64,000 nt of DNA from Sitta carolinensis (Eukaryota > Chordata > Aves > Passeriformes > Sittidae): the NCBI GenBank assembly GCA_032173965.1, contig CM063283.1:110555108-110619107 (forward strand). The letters run 5' to 3'. A program made the translations under genes and the position numbers. Each line of letters begins with the position of its first letter. Within the stretch, counting starts at the first letter, position 1. Below are positions 11,591 through 23,760 of the stretch, piece by piece. Below the pieces are notes generated by a model. That model worked only from the letters and a program-made list of their open reading frames with translations. It made no database searches and was not told the origin of the DNA.

Positions 11591-14500
11591 AAGCGGAGCA
11601 CCTTTGGCAAGCAGTGCAGCCCTTTAACCCTGTACACGAAGGGAGGGATACTTGGGAGAGCCAGGAGCCAGCTGGAGCCCCCTGCACAGCCCAGCAGCAG
11701 CTCACACATCGTTTAATGCTGCAGTGAACAAAATCAACACCAGCACCACAAGACATTTAAGCAGTTCTGAACGCTTACCGTGAAAAATAAGCCAACAAAT
11801 CTGCAATAACACAGAGTTTTGCATGCTTCCTACTCCCAAAGTTATAGCCAAGGCTTGGGGAATCCTTTCCTTAGTGACAACAGGCAGCTTTAGGATGCTG
11901 CAGATGTAAAACATCCCCAGAGGGACCTGTGGAGTGTCCACTGGCTCGTGCTCTCTGCAGCTAAGCCATGACTGAGCAGTTTGTGTGCAGCACCCCACTG
12001 ATGGGGCTTTAAGGTTTATGGAGCTGTGGGTGAGGGAGCAGGAAGCAATGTATCTCCCAGGAAGGAGCAGGATGGAGGGATGACCAGTTTGAGCCTTGTT
12101 TAGTGCTCACAGTGTGGGTACTCTGGAGGTCTTACAGATTCAGTAGGTAGCACTCTACTGACACACCAAAGAATGCCCCTCAGCCAAAGGCAGGACTCAC
12201 CATCAGGGCAGAAATCCCTGGATTTGAAAATCACTTTGCTTATATATCAATATACACACAGACACAAAAACATGCTGAGGTCCAGCAAGTTCCAGGATAG
12301 GAATTGTAAGCCTGAAGGAATTTCATTTAAGCCAGTTGTTATGCTGGTATTTGGTAAGAAACGATCTGTAGAAAATCAGCATTGTAATCAGAGAAAGGGT
12401 GGGAAGTGGAAAGCAGGAGAGCATGCATCTCCTGATTGAAAAGCAATGCCACAAGGCTGGGCTGGCCATAATCAATGCTCTTCTCAAATCAGCTCATCAT
12501 TTATTCCATCCTGCTGCAGTCTGAACACCCATGTGAGTGCCACACTGTATCAGCAATCCCACAAATCTGTGATAAAATTTGCATTTGGACAGAAGCACTA
12601 ATGTTTCTTTTTACAGGCAACGTGGCAAGAGCATCAAATCTCCTCCCTCCCCACAAAAGTGATTGCTGCCAGCTGAATTTTTCCTGTTAAAGGCAATGCA
12701 GAGATTAACCAATTCAGAGGAGTAAGAAAGTTAAGATAAACATTTCAGACGTAGTCTTGCAAAAAGGACAGACACAAGGAAACAATTCTTCCCAGTTCTC
12801 AACTGGAACTGATTCCTGCCCTGAGCTTAGCTTCTCAAATGCTAAAAATGGGACACATGTTGGGTTTCTCCACTTTGGCTCCCCATTCAAGTCACTGTTA
12901 TTTCTGCACAAACACTTTAAATATTGTGAAACCCTGACCCAGCTGGGTGCTGACACAATTCCCATGGCTGTGACAGGCCAGGAGGAGCTACAACCTCCCT
13001 CTCCACTTGGCATGAAGGCGGGCAAAACCAACAATAAAGTACATATCGTGAGTCAAAAATACAACCCAGGATTTTAGTTTGACTAAAAACCAAAATACCA
13101 CAACACACCAGACACTAAAAAACTGAAGTCTCCTTAAAATTATGATACAGGACTAAGGCAAAAACTTACAAACATGTTATTTCACAGAAATAGATGGAGC
13201 TGTAAAAGTTACCTCTGCAAGTTCTTCTCATATAAATGAAATATGGGCACTTTTTAAAAAAACTCAGGACTTTTGCACCACCTGACTGGAAATCATGTCA
13301 AGATTTAACCACCAGGAAATCACATTCTGCATCTAGCAGCTCTATTATTTTCAGCCTTTCCCATGGAGCAAATGCTGATACTGACATTTTTCCCCTCAAA
13401 TGTAAGCATTTTCCATTTCTCTTGCAAAGAAAGACTTTCTGCCTTAATTACTTCTGCTTTTGATAGAGCTAGCAGGTGTAGTGAGTATTTTCTTCATTTC
13501 AACTAGTTCATTCAAAGTTGAAAACCCAACTGGGAGTTGGAAAAAAAAAAAAAAAAAAAAAAAGCCTCTTGCAATCTCTGAATAAAAAGCAGGTGGGAGA
13601 AAATGAGGTCTCTGAATTTTAAAGCAGCCAGACTTTCCTTGGCACTTAGGTCTTGTTTTCTCCCTTACATTCTGGCTGTGGCTGCTCTTTAGTGAGCAGA
13701 ATATTATCCAGAGGGATTTTCACAGTAATTCAACATCTTTCCAAAGTTTTCCATTGTTTCTGAAGTTATTAAGACAGATAGTTAGACTGCATGGATGAAA
13801 ATGCATTTTTTTAATACAAAAACCTGAAGCTACCACAATTACAACTGGCACCATAAAACAGGATTTCGTCAGATTTATGTCTAGACTCTGATAGTGACAC
13901 TTTTTAAGCATTAACTGAACACTGTGGGGAAAATACTAACAAATAGTTCAAGAGTACCATGCTTAGATAATATGCCATCCCCTTGACACCTAATTTCTAA
14001 CTCGAGATTAACATCTGCCTTGTATGTGGTAATTAAACCTCTCATTAGGTCCCAAATTCTGAAGTTTAATCATGGTAAAAAAAGGTAAAAAATTCTCTCT
14101 GTTCAAAAAGACAAACTCAAACCTAACCAACCAAACCAGGGTGAAATACAACTATTTCAGGGAGAAACTTTAGCATATGTAACTTAAGCACTTCTGTTTT
14201 TCTATGCAGGGATTTTCAGTTTGACAGTAGATTTGCTGAAGTGCCCTTTCCTGAGTCACCTGCTCTGCTTTGTTCAACTCTCAGGCTGCAAAAAAATTTC
14301 AGAGTTTTCTCCACCCTCGTTGAAGACAGAGTTTCGCTGACAGCACGTGTCCAGAGCAGAGCTATGGAGCCACCAGATTAACTGGAACATAATAAATTAA
14401 TTAGACACAGTAAATGATACTGGATTTTTTTCTAGGTTGCCCCAATAAACTTTGTAACACCACAAAGCCAATAAAATGCCTTTAAAGAAGTTTGGTATTA

Positions 14501-16671
14501 TACAGAAAGGCATATTTTAGAAAATGCTGCCTGTTTCCAGATGAGTGTAGGGTCTCCCCCAGAGTGCACAGCTCCAGGTGTGTCCTGGAGTCATTGCCCT
14601 GGATGGAGGAACAATTTCCAAAGTGAACTTCACCCCTGCTGAACAGAAAACCTGACCCGTGGGGCTGCCACTGCCAATATCAAGAGTAAATGAAATCCAA
14701 GGAGTGCTCAGGGACAGCCAAACCTCCTGCAAAACAGCAGCTTCCCCACACCCCTGGGGAGCAAGGGGCCCAAACCTGACTCACAATTGCTCAGGCCGAA
14801 GAGAAAGGGGAACATAAATGAAAGTAGCTTAAGAGCTGTGAAACTGAGGAGGAGTACAGACCATGCTCCCCCCTGAATCCACGACGTGAACAAGTCTTCC
14901 ATCCATCACTCTCCACCTCCATGCCAGAATATTTAGCATGTTATTTCCCTCCCCACACTGCATGCAACTACAGGAGTTACTTACATGTCAGAAGAAACCC
15001 TCCTGACTTTATTTTTTTCCCCTACATGCTGAATCCACAGAGCAAAATGACAAGCTGGTGTCCTGACATCAATCTGATGCTAGCTACTATCATGCCACAG
15101 AGACATGGTATTATATTAATAACCATAACCACTACAACACTTGGATCTAGTCAGTAAGGATGAGCTTACTAATTTTGCCAGAAAAACCCCTCTGAACAGG
15201 GCTACTTGCTTCCCAATCCAGTGAGCAGAGAAGGAAGCTGCATCCATCCACACACACAACACCCTGGTGCTGCTCTGCCCTGTTCATCAGCTTCCTTCCA
15301 CCAGACCTGCTCCCACTGGATGAGCAAAGCAACCACCAGCTAATCCAAAAACTTCCCAGACGTATCAAGAGGGTAGTAAACCTAAAATATCCTTGCTTCA
15401 TCTCCTTCTCCACATAAACATCTATTTTCGGAATTGTAGCTTCTATTATTGATCTCTCGAGAACGAATGATTTGTTTTTAATTCTCCCCTCACCATGGCA
15501 ATATGTGCACCAAGTAGAAAGATGGTCTATTTAGTAAAGTGCATTTGATGCTATTTCTGAACTCAAGATACAAAACAGTATCTTAATGCTTTGCAAGTTT
15601 TATTTCTACAGTAATTTCACAAGAACCCAAGTACCCACCATTTTTTCTGATATTACAGTCTTACTTCCCCAGTCATGTTTTCTGCTAAAGAAGTTTTGAA
15701 CAAGGCTATTATAAGAACAACATTTTTTTCCTGACATTTCATACCATCATTTCTAGTTTGTTTTCTCTGTAAAGTTTCTCCCTCTCCTCTGTGTTAATGT
15801 ATTCATTTTTGTCATCCTACCTGCTCCCATCCACGTACACAGCTGATCTCCTCAATCCCTCCCTGGATGACAGTTCCACTGTCATCTTTATGATCTTTGC
15901 TACACACATGAAAGTCTTGCTTTCACCTTCTGGTTTTATAAATGCACTGGACTATATAAAAGCAAAAAGAATACATGTATGACAGGGGTCTGAGGGAAAA
16001 CATCTTCAAACAATTACAGATGAATAAATATTTCAAACTATAGGACAAATAGGAGAAGGGGAGTGACTCCAGCTGCTGCTAGCATCTGTTTCCCTGGCAC
16101 AATCCTACTGCAGGATGAGAAATCAGAATTTCACACAGACTGATGCCTTAAGTTTTAGCCTTTATATATTTCAGATTCTGTGCGGTTTTAGGGTGTAGTT
16201 CTGAGCTTCATATTCAGTGTTGGTAGGCTCCCTTCACAGAGTAGGTAGACAAAACAATTCCTTTTCTAGCTTGGGACCAAGGACAACTGATACAAATTTG
16301 AGGCCTTTTAATGAATCCCTGCTTTATCCTTCTACTCTGTCTCTGTTCCAGCTCAGCCTCTCCAGGCATCAAGACAAGGCCAAACCTTGGACACCTGCAT
16401 TGGTTTGAGTCTCTCCAGGCAAAAAAGGGCCACCAAAAAAGAAAACCCATAGGCTTCTTCCAGGTTTACTTCAGTTTCAAAGTCTACCAAACTTCAGATG
16501 TTTGCATTTTCAAATGGCCTGTCCCAAGCAGCCACCTCTGGAAAAAGTGACGCATCATTCACTTTTGGAAATAGACTAGTAAGGTTCTCTTTAAAAGATG
16601 ACAGCAATTTATATTACTGCCAGCTGTGTTAACAACACAGGAACAGTGGCTCAGCACGGCAACCCGTTGAG
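11591..16671. other. Intronic sequence, no gene recognised
   Basis: About 5 kb with no frame that looks like a conserved protein. It contains a 23-A homopolymer at 13541-13563 and otherwise unremarkable AT-leaning DNA. Confidence 0.55.
13541..13563 (+). repeat. Poly(A) homopolymer, 23 nt
   Basis: An uninterrupted run of A. No SINE-like or retrogene-like body is recognisable just upstream of it, so I treat it as a simple repeat rather than a retroposon tail. Confidence 0.9.
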
Positions 16672-16746
16672 TGCAAAGAGGAAACGCCATCCTTGGGGAT
16701 TTTCAGAACCCACCTGGACAAAGCCCTGAGCAAACCAACCTGTCTC
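16672..16746 (+). mobile_element. Short CR1 LINE fragment
   Basis: The segment 'ggggattttcagaacccacc' followed by 'tggacaaagccctgagcaa' matches the CR1 3' region in sense orientation (the part just before the terminal block). It is cut off on both sides, so it is a relic. Confidence 0.5.
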
Positions 16747-19700
16747 TGAAATAAGCTTGGCTACAGCTGCCTCACACTCAAATCACACCCACCCAACTAT
16801 ATTCTATGTTGGTTTTTTTAATACCAAGCCCACAATGACGATCCCCATAGAAAAAAAGATGCTGAGATCTCTCATTTGACCACATGAGGCCATCCTGAGA
16901 CCTCTCTCCTTGAAATGCCATCAATGGGCTAGGCAGGCATTGCACATGGAGCAATAATAATTAAGTCCAAACTGCCTGAGTTTTCACTCCACTTCCCAGG
17001 TGTTTTTTGCAGCCTGCAATGGGCTTCACGTTGTCATGGTTACTCTCACAAGCATTTCACCCCTCCTTTAAAACTAATCACATCCCAGCTGCAGTACAGA
17101 CACACCTCACCAGGTAACTCAGCCAGAGAGTCATTTTTAACTCTACCAGCTAAATCTAAAATGTGATTTGAAACACATTCACCCTCCTTAAAACAGACCT
17201 AAGTTTATTACTTACAATATTTGTTTCACTCCTCTTAATCTCTTTGCTAGCATTGAAATGATGGGTTGGGTCTCTCTCGTGGTGTCTTCCAGATTGCTGA
17301 TTAAATCACATCTCTCTCACACCACATTCTGACATCATTTGTTTGCAAAGGGCAACCAAACCAGCCAGGGGGGACCAAGTGCCTGGGGGACTGTGCTGCT
17401 GCACATCCTCCGTGGGATGGGAGCTGCTGCCTCTGCAGAGCAGAGCTCTGTGGCAGAGCAACCACTGCACGGAGCAGGATCAGCCAGCTACCTGAGATCA
17501 ACTTGCTCTGTGTTCAGAAGGAAAAAACAGCCTGTGCAGTGTCAACAGCTGCTCCTCCAGCCTTTCCCCCAGCCTTCAGTATCTCATGTTTTATCCAACC
17601 TCCAACTCAGACCCATATATAGGAATCTCTCTTTAGCTCCTGGATAACAATTTCTCTGGTTGTAGAGGAGAGCTTAAGTAGCTTAGAGAGCTGCCTGCCA
17701 GAGAAAGGAATTTAGCATGTAGTTCCAAAAGCCTGGTTCCTTATGACTTTGGATTTTAGTGTTGACAGTGCTCACATCTGTGTAGAGACATGGGTAGCAA
17801 AGAACAGCCAACTTTGTCCTAACAGGCTCTTAGCATCCCCCTTCTCCTTTCCCTGGCTACTTCATGAAACTTGTAGCATTCCAGATATTTTTGAGACACC
17901 CTTATAGACACTGGCCAGACAGCCAAGTGTGTCTGGAAATTCCTCCGTGAGTTCAAAACATATCACAGAAGAGAGAGACAGATAAACGTATTTGAATGGG
18001 ACAACACTAAGTTTTATTTCCAGAGCAAAGCAGGCTGAAAAATCTGCCAAGCTCAACTTCTTCAGCTCATCACATTTAAAGACACAGCAATGTGTTAGCC
18101 CAGATAAAATCATGGTTTAGGCATGTGGGCATGGTCACAATTTTCTTTGGGTAGCGAGCTTTTAGATAGTCGAGGTTTCCATATTTTCCACAAGCAGCAG
18201 CCACAGCACAGAAACAACCCCCCTGAAATGCACATTGAGAACGCTGCTCAGAAGCTCCGCCTTCTCTGCAAACTCCTGCTTTAGAGGAATACTCCACGCT
18301 CCTCAAATTGCGTGGTTTGGTGCTATGGGAGTGCTGGGAAGGCACAGGCTGTTTTAATCTCCAGGCACTTATCTCAGAGACAGCTACTCAGTCAATGTAG
18401 GACACCTATCATCTCAGTGCTTCACTTTAAGCCGCCTAAATAAAGCAGCAGAGCACGCAGTGGCTTTTCCACAAACGTGGTGATATTCCAAGCAGAGGCT
18501 GTTAGATTATGGGCACATTATCCAGAGATGACAGATAACACAAACCCAGCCCTAAACGTGGCAGGAACAGGGCTCAGTGCTCACATTTCACCAGTTTAGT
18601 GCTTACACTGCGCTTCCCAAAGCACCAGACCATTCCCGCAGCCAGGGGCATCCCAGGGAAACAACCTGTCCCCGCTGCCTGTGAATCACGCCCCCAGCAC
18701 GTAGAAATTAGGAACCTCCAGGTTATTGTGGCTGAAATAACACATAATACATTCAGTCCAAAAACCCATTATGGGAATTGCTAATAAAATCCAAGAAAGA
18801 CATCATTAGAGATCGTGTGCTAAGCTACTGCTTCAAACACTAGAGAGGGCAAAGCACCATTACAGTCAATAAGCAAAAAAAAAAAAAATACATGGGGCAG
18901 TGAAATTATGTAGTTCATTAAAACTGTAAGTCCCTTCTCAAAAAACATTAATCTATTACAGCACAAAATAGAACAGTAGCCAAAATGTTGTGATCTGAAT
19001 TATTTTGCTCTTAAAGGTGCATTACCAAAATCAAAGCATTCATGGCAAGTTCAGGCATTTGGCACATCAGTCAAGCAATAAGGTAGCTCTAGGAATGAGG
19101 TAAAATCACTGTGTCAAATTACCTTCATTTCTAATACAAAGTACACCAATTAATTACACTAAATACATGTTATTATTCCAGGTTCCTTTGGTGGTTGGAA
19201 GCTGAAACAGAAGAGATTTGGCAGTAGGGGAAAAAGGAAGGAAAAGCATTTGTTTCAAATATTTTGTAGCTTGGAAATGGTCAATTAAAACACACCAAAA
19301 AAAGTGCAGAGGATTCTTATGAGTTTACCCTATATATTAAGTGATGACAAGCCTACACAGAGTGATAAATCCATTATTTATGGGCTAAGAGAGTTATTGA
19401 TTGGTGAAAAATGACAATTCTTTTAGGGGCTCATGTCAAGGAGAGAATTTAACCAAACAAACGCTCCAAAACGGCAACGACTGAGCAAAGAAGCAAATGT
19501 GATGTCCAATACTCTTATAATTTCTGTGTGCTTTGGTTCTGCACTACTGGATCACTGAGTGCATCCTGTGAGGATTCACACCTGGTATCAGAATTACCTT
19601 GCCTGAGGAGATGTGGCTGGGTGATGGGAACCCTCTGGATTATTCCCTGCTCTGGGAAATACAATTCCCTACACGAAGTTTCAGCTGCCTGAGACTGTGA

Positions 19701-21973
19701 GATTGTGGTAGTCCCTCACCCTTTCAGCACTGAGCACCAGCATTCACATACCCTAGAAATGCATATTTATCTTTCTCTTTCTGGGCTTTTTTTCTGGGGG
19801 GAAGTAGAAGGGACATGTTGATATCCAAGGCTTGGGGTGATATTGCATCAGAAACGCAGCAAGGGAGCCCCAGGCCTGGAGGAACAAAGAATCCTCACTT
19901 CCTTACATGAATTTTTGAGAGAGGACAAACTAAATTTAGCCCAGAAAGTGACCAAAATATATCTGGTCCAGCAAGTTAATAAGGGTGCTCCAACCCAGGA
20001 GAAGCAAAAGATCAGATGGAATTACAGAAAAAAAAAACAACCCCGAGTTAATCTCTCAATATGCAAAGTTGATTCCCTGCTGAACTGGTGATCTCTGATC
20101 TTAATCACCCCAGCTCTGTCTGAGGATATTCTAAGGGAATTGCAGCAGACAAACTAACATATTTAAGAAGAAAAAGGAAATAATTAGTCTTTCTAGTTAC
20201 TTCCTACGGGGCAGACTTATGTTAAAAATTAATGAACTAAAATATTTATCAAAGTCAGCTTTCTTCAAGCAACAACAAACTAAAGAGTTAAAAATACCCA
20301 AACCAACAAAGGCAAAAAAGTGCTCTGAGGTACTTGCATTAAGTCTCATCTAAATCTAATCAAGAGGTTTGAATGAGCTGTCTTTTCACAAACAAGCAGG
20401 TGATGTAATTAATTTTCTCCTGAACCTTGAGGTTGTTGAAGAAGAGGATCTGACCTAATACCAGCTAATTCCTGCTGTGTGCAGAATTGTAATCTCTCCT
20501 GCAAACCAGATTTGACCTGGATTCAAGTCAAGAATTTTAAGAGAGAACAAAATAAGGGGGAAAAAAGAATTCTAAGAGATGCGTAAACGTTATGCCATAT
20601 GCATAATGCACACAAGTTTATATTTGCATAAGTACTAAAATCTAACTGCTATCAGATGCACACCCCAATATTGAGCTAAGGCATGCAGAATTAATTAAAA
20701 ACTACACTGGGTTCATGTGTGTACTTCCCACATGAACTTTCTTTTGTTAAAAATAGCATTTAGCAGGACAGCTACAGATGTCCTTATGCTCTAATTCCTG
20801 ATTTTAACATTAAAACTGTAAAGTCACCTACACATGCCTGTTTTCTTGCACACTGAGGACTACAGAGACAAGTAATCACATACATTTTAATTTGAGCTGC
20901 CACACTGTGTAGCTGAGAGTTTACATATCTGCAGAGAATCACTGTAAAGCCTAAATGTAAATAAACTCATTAATATTGCAAGTGTGTGCATACACACACA
21001 CACAGAGGATCCTAGGCTTGTAAATAGCACAGGCATCACTGTCTGGAGGAAATACTTGGCAAAATAAAACCAAGACAATTTTAATTTCTTTTGTTTTTAA
21101 AATACCTTATAAAACAAACAAACTCATGCATCATGTTGGAAACTTCTTCTCAACAATGTCACACCCCTTGGAAAGTTCTCCGGGCACAGCCATATGAATT
21201 CCAACTCCAGCAAGCTTTTCCTTTTACAGCTGATGTGTATTTTTTCACTAAAACCAGTCAACAGATTGGGTTTCTAAAAGTCACTCATTGCTCCAGACAA
21301 GGTTCTAAAAAGTTTCAGGATTTATTTTGGCTGAAAGTCTTGGACATATGTGGAGACACAGAGAGACAAGGCCAGCCCAGAAATGTAGGGCAGCCGAGCC
21401 CTGGTCCTGCCCTTCCCAAACCCAGTCAAAACACCCAGGCACATGTGGGCTCCTGGCTCTGCTGCTTCCAGTCACCACCCTCCCAGGCCCAGCTCACTCC
21501 CAAGGGGTAGAATCTTAATTTTCACCTGCCTGAAGCATTCCTTTTCCATGCTGAGGACACACATGTCCCACAAACACCCTAATACGTGGAGAGCCTGTCA
21601 GCCTAATTTCCATGTTACGTGCTCAAAGACAGCTGTGAGAACACCAGGAGCACAAAATAAGAGTGAAAGAACTCTGTAAAGGCTTGCAGGAAAAACTGGA
21701 GTCACCATCTTGCCCAAGTGGCATCCTTAGCCACCGTGCTCTCAGCTGAATAAAACCACAAAAACTCAAAAGGCAACAAAACTGAGTCCTGTAACAAATA
21801 ACAAGGGCACCAGAGCAATTCAGGGAAGGTATCTACCCCAGCCATGCATTAGTAAATAAACATCAGTTTTCCAGGGCACTTCAAAAAGGACCACCACTCC
21901 CCAGCCAACCCAAAGAAGCATTTTAAAGAACGAGCCACCACCAGCACAGTCGCAGTACAAAAATCCAACTTAC
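16747..21973. other. Intronic sequence, no gene recognised
   Basis: About 5 kb of intron-like DNA. It holds a 14-A run at 18875-18888 and a short CA tract near 20991-21003. The open frames here, such as 21091-21510 (+), show no recognisable domain. Confidence 0.55.
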
Positions 21974-22059
21974 CAATACAAGTAATAGGCTAAAGCCAGG
22001 ACAATCAGTGTAGCGCAGACTCCAGCTAATAAGCAAAAACCTGACTGGTTTACCAACAT
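21974..22059 (-). CDS. Candidate small exon encoding a membrane-anchor N-terminus (unidentified)
   Basis: On the minus strand an ATG at 22059-22057 opens 28 codons plus two bases, ending at a consensus donor TATTG|GTAAGT (GT at 21973-21972). The peptide starts MLVNQSGFC and then has about 20 uninterrupted hydrophobic or aromatic residues (LLAGVCATLIVLALAYYLY), as in a signal anchor. An in-frame TAA five codons upstream fixes this ATG as the start, unless an acceptor sits at AAG|ATG, where a T-rich tract and a TTAATCA branch-like motif are present. I do not recognise the protein. It could be an alternative 5' exon of AGPAT3, acting as an upstream ORF, the first exon of an unannotated small membrane protein, or chance: T-rich DNA readily encodes hydrophobic stretches. 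Confidence 0.35.
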
Positions 22060-22332
22060 CTTCCCAATTTGTTATTGATTAATAAACAGGCAAACAAACA
22101 AAATAAAAAGAGGAGAAGAAATGGAACGGCAAAAACGCACGACGTGAGTCTTGGCTAGGAGAGTGAATCAGTCTTGACATGGAGGAGGGATTATGGTGAC
22201 AAAAGCACATCGAGGTAAATCTGGAAGTGCTTCAGCTACTAAAACTGCCCGCTCAGCAGCCTGAAAAAAGAGCTGGGTGTCCTCTCCACTCAGTGGCTTT
22301 GTAAGCCACGGAACCAAAACAGCCCCTCTTAC
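22060..22332 (-). other. Possible short intron or 5' leader between two candidate exons
   Basis: These 273 bp separate the membrane-anchor exon candidate from a GTAAGAG donor on its 5' side. They read GT...AG if the acceptor is the AAG before the ATG at 22059. Equally, they could be unspliced leader. Nothing else is recognisable. Confidence 0.25.
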
Positions 22333-22530
22333 CTCCAGAACGAAGGCATGAATGGGGCAAAGTGGACCAATATTTCAAACAGGTAATACTGCTGGATAAA
22401 TATTACAGTCAGGTGGTGTTGCTGACAAACCCAGCTTTTGCTCTAATCCAGTAAGCTCCTTACAGGAAATTACCAGGCTACAAGCGACCCGATTCGCCCG
22501 CCTGGTCCTGCGTGTGCCCAGCACGGCCAC
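22333..22530 (-). promoter_or_regulatory. Candidate alternative first exon / small CpG cluster
   Basis: On the minus strand a good donor CTGGAG|GTAAGAG sits at 22332-22331. About 150-190 bp upstream of it there are six CpG dinucleotides within about 40 bp (22484-22524), while CpG is rare in the surrounding intron. This arrangement suits a weak alternative promoter and first exon feeding the 21974-22059 exon or AGPAT3. No TATA box or other core element is evident, and the cluster is far too small to count as a CpG island. Confidence 0.25.
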
Positions 22531-23254
22531 TTGACACTTTTTGTTTCTGCAGGACCTGAGGAAAGACTTCAACAAAATCTGGATTTTGGCACAAAGGAGC
22601 CTCCCACCACAGGACCCAACAGATGACACTGGCATTTCCTCTCTCTTCTCCCTGCTCCAAATTCAGGGCTTCTGGAAGGCCTGAGCAAGCACAGTTTGGT
22701 TAACAAAAAGGAGATACTGGAGCCTGGAGAGGGAAGAATGAGGCAGCAGCTACACCCCGTGCAGGGACAGGGTGCTGAGGGGTGGGTAAAGCTCAGGGGT
22801 CCATCCAGATGCTCTGCACCATAATCTGGGCAGTCCAGGTAAAGACAGACTTGAGGGCACATCTGGGACACAGCAGTAGGACTGATGAGTGATTCCCATT
22901 TATCAACACAGACCTCTGTGAAGATGCAGCAAAACTCACCTGCACATCTTTAGAGTTAGGCCTCTAAGGAAACAAAATCTAAGCAAAATCTAGCTTTAAT
23001 ACCAAAAATAAAATTTAAGTGGTAGTCACATACCCCTGACACTCTAATTTTTTGACTAAACTTAGCACTACAGAGAGCTAAGGCGTGGTATAAATGCCTC
23101 TTAAACCCCTGGCTGCCCTGGAAATAGAGTCACATTAGAAGATTTCAATAAAGTTGAAAGAAGCAGCACCAAACCACTTAAGATGAAACAAACAGATTTT
23201 TACATTCAGAGAAACAGACAAGGCTTGGAATTATTTGGCCAAAAAGGAAGGAAG

Positions 23255-23273
23255 AAAAAAAAAAAAAAAAAAA
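23255..23273 (+). repeat. Poly(A) homopolymer, about 19 nt
   Basis: An uninterrupted A-run preceded by a purine-rich 'aaggaaggaag' stretch. No retroposon body is recognised next to it. Confidence 0.85.
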
Positions 23274-23438
23274 GGAGCTGTGAATTTAAAGGTTACAGAC
23301 ATATAGGAACTTTTATCTGGTTTAGCAGAGCTGAGTGGAATAAGAATGTAGAAGCACACACAAATTAAATACAATATACTCCAGAAAGAATGGTGAGTAA
23401 GGGTCCAGTGGAAAAGCAGGACAGAAGCACCACAGTAT

Positions 23439-23760
23439 TCATGAAATAAACGAAAATTTCAGATGCTCTCCATGCACCAAGTCAATAGGTCCTCCTGACT
23501 TCTTTATAACCTGCACAAAGTCCGGGTCTGTTGTAAAACCTTTTGCAACCTCACCTGTAGTTCCACTACATTTCTCAAGTGACTCCAAGATAAAAGTCTT
23601 ACCACTATCTACATCTTTGTCAGCGAAGGAGAGAGCTTGCAACTAAATTCCTTGCTTAGGAATAATCAATTTTTGTGGGCTCCAAAGGAATTTTTACTTA
23701 CTGTGTTCCCCAATCTCATTTTGAGACTGCTCACACTGCTTCTGTTCTAAACTGCAGAAA
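23439..23760 (-). pseudogene. Possible decayed coding relic, unidentified
   Basis: On the minus strand one reading frame stays protein-like across about 300 bp with only two stops. The first part (about 23747-23696) reads LEQKQCEQSQNEIGEHSK before a TAA. A short middle part ends in TAG. The last part (23642 to 23439) gives 67 polar, balanced residues including DKDVDSGKTFILESLEKC and DPDFVQVIKKSGGPIDLV. No ATG opens the last part (it begins at a TTG codon). Balanced composition with few low-complexity runs is unusual for this intron, so an old processed pseudogene or retroelement fragment is possible. I recognise no family, and chance remains a fair explanation. Confidence 0.2.

Noticed and set aside
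11337..11756. 139-codon minus-strand frame
   Set aside because: Most of it is CR1 3' sequence read in a chance frame.
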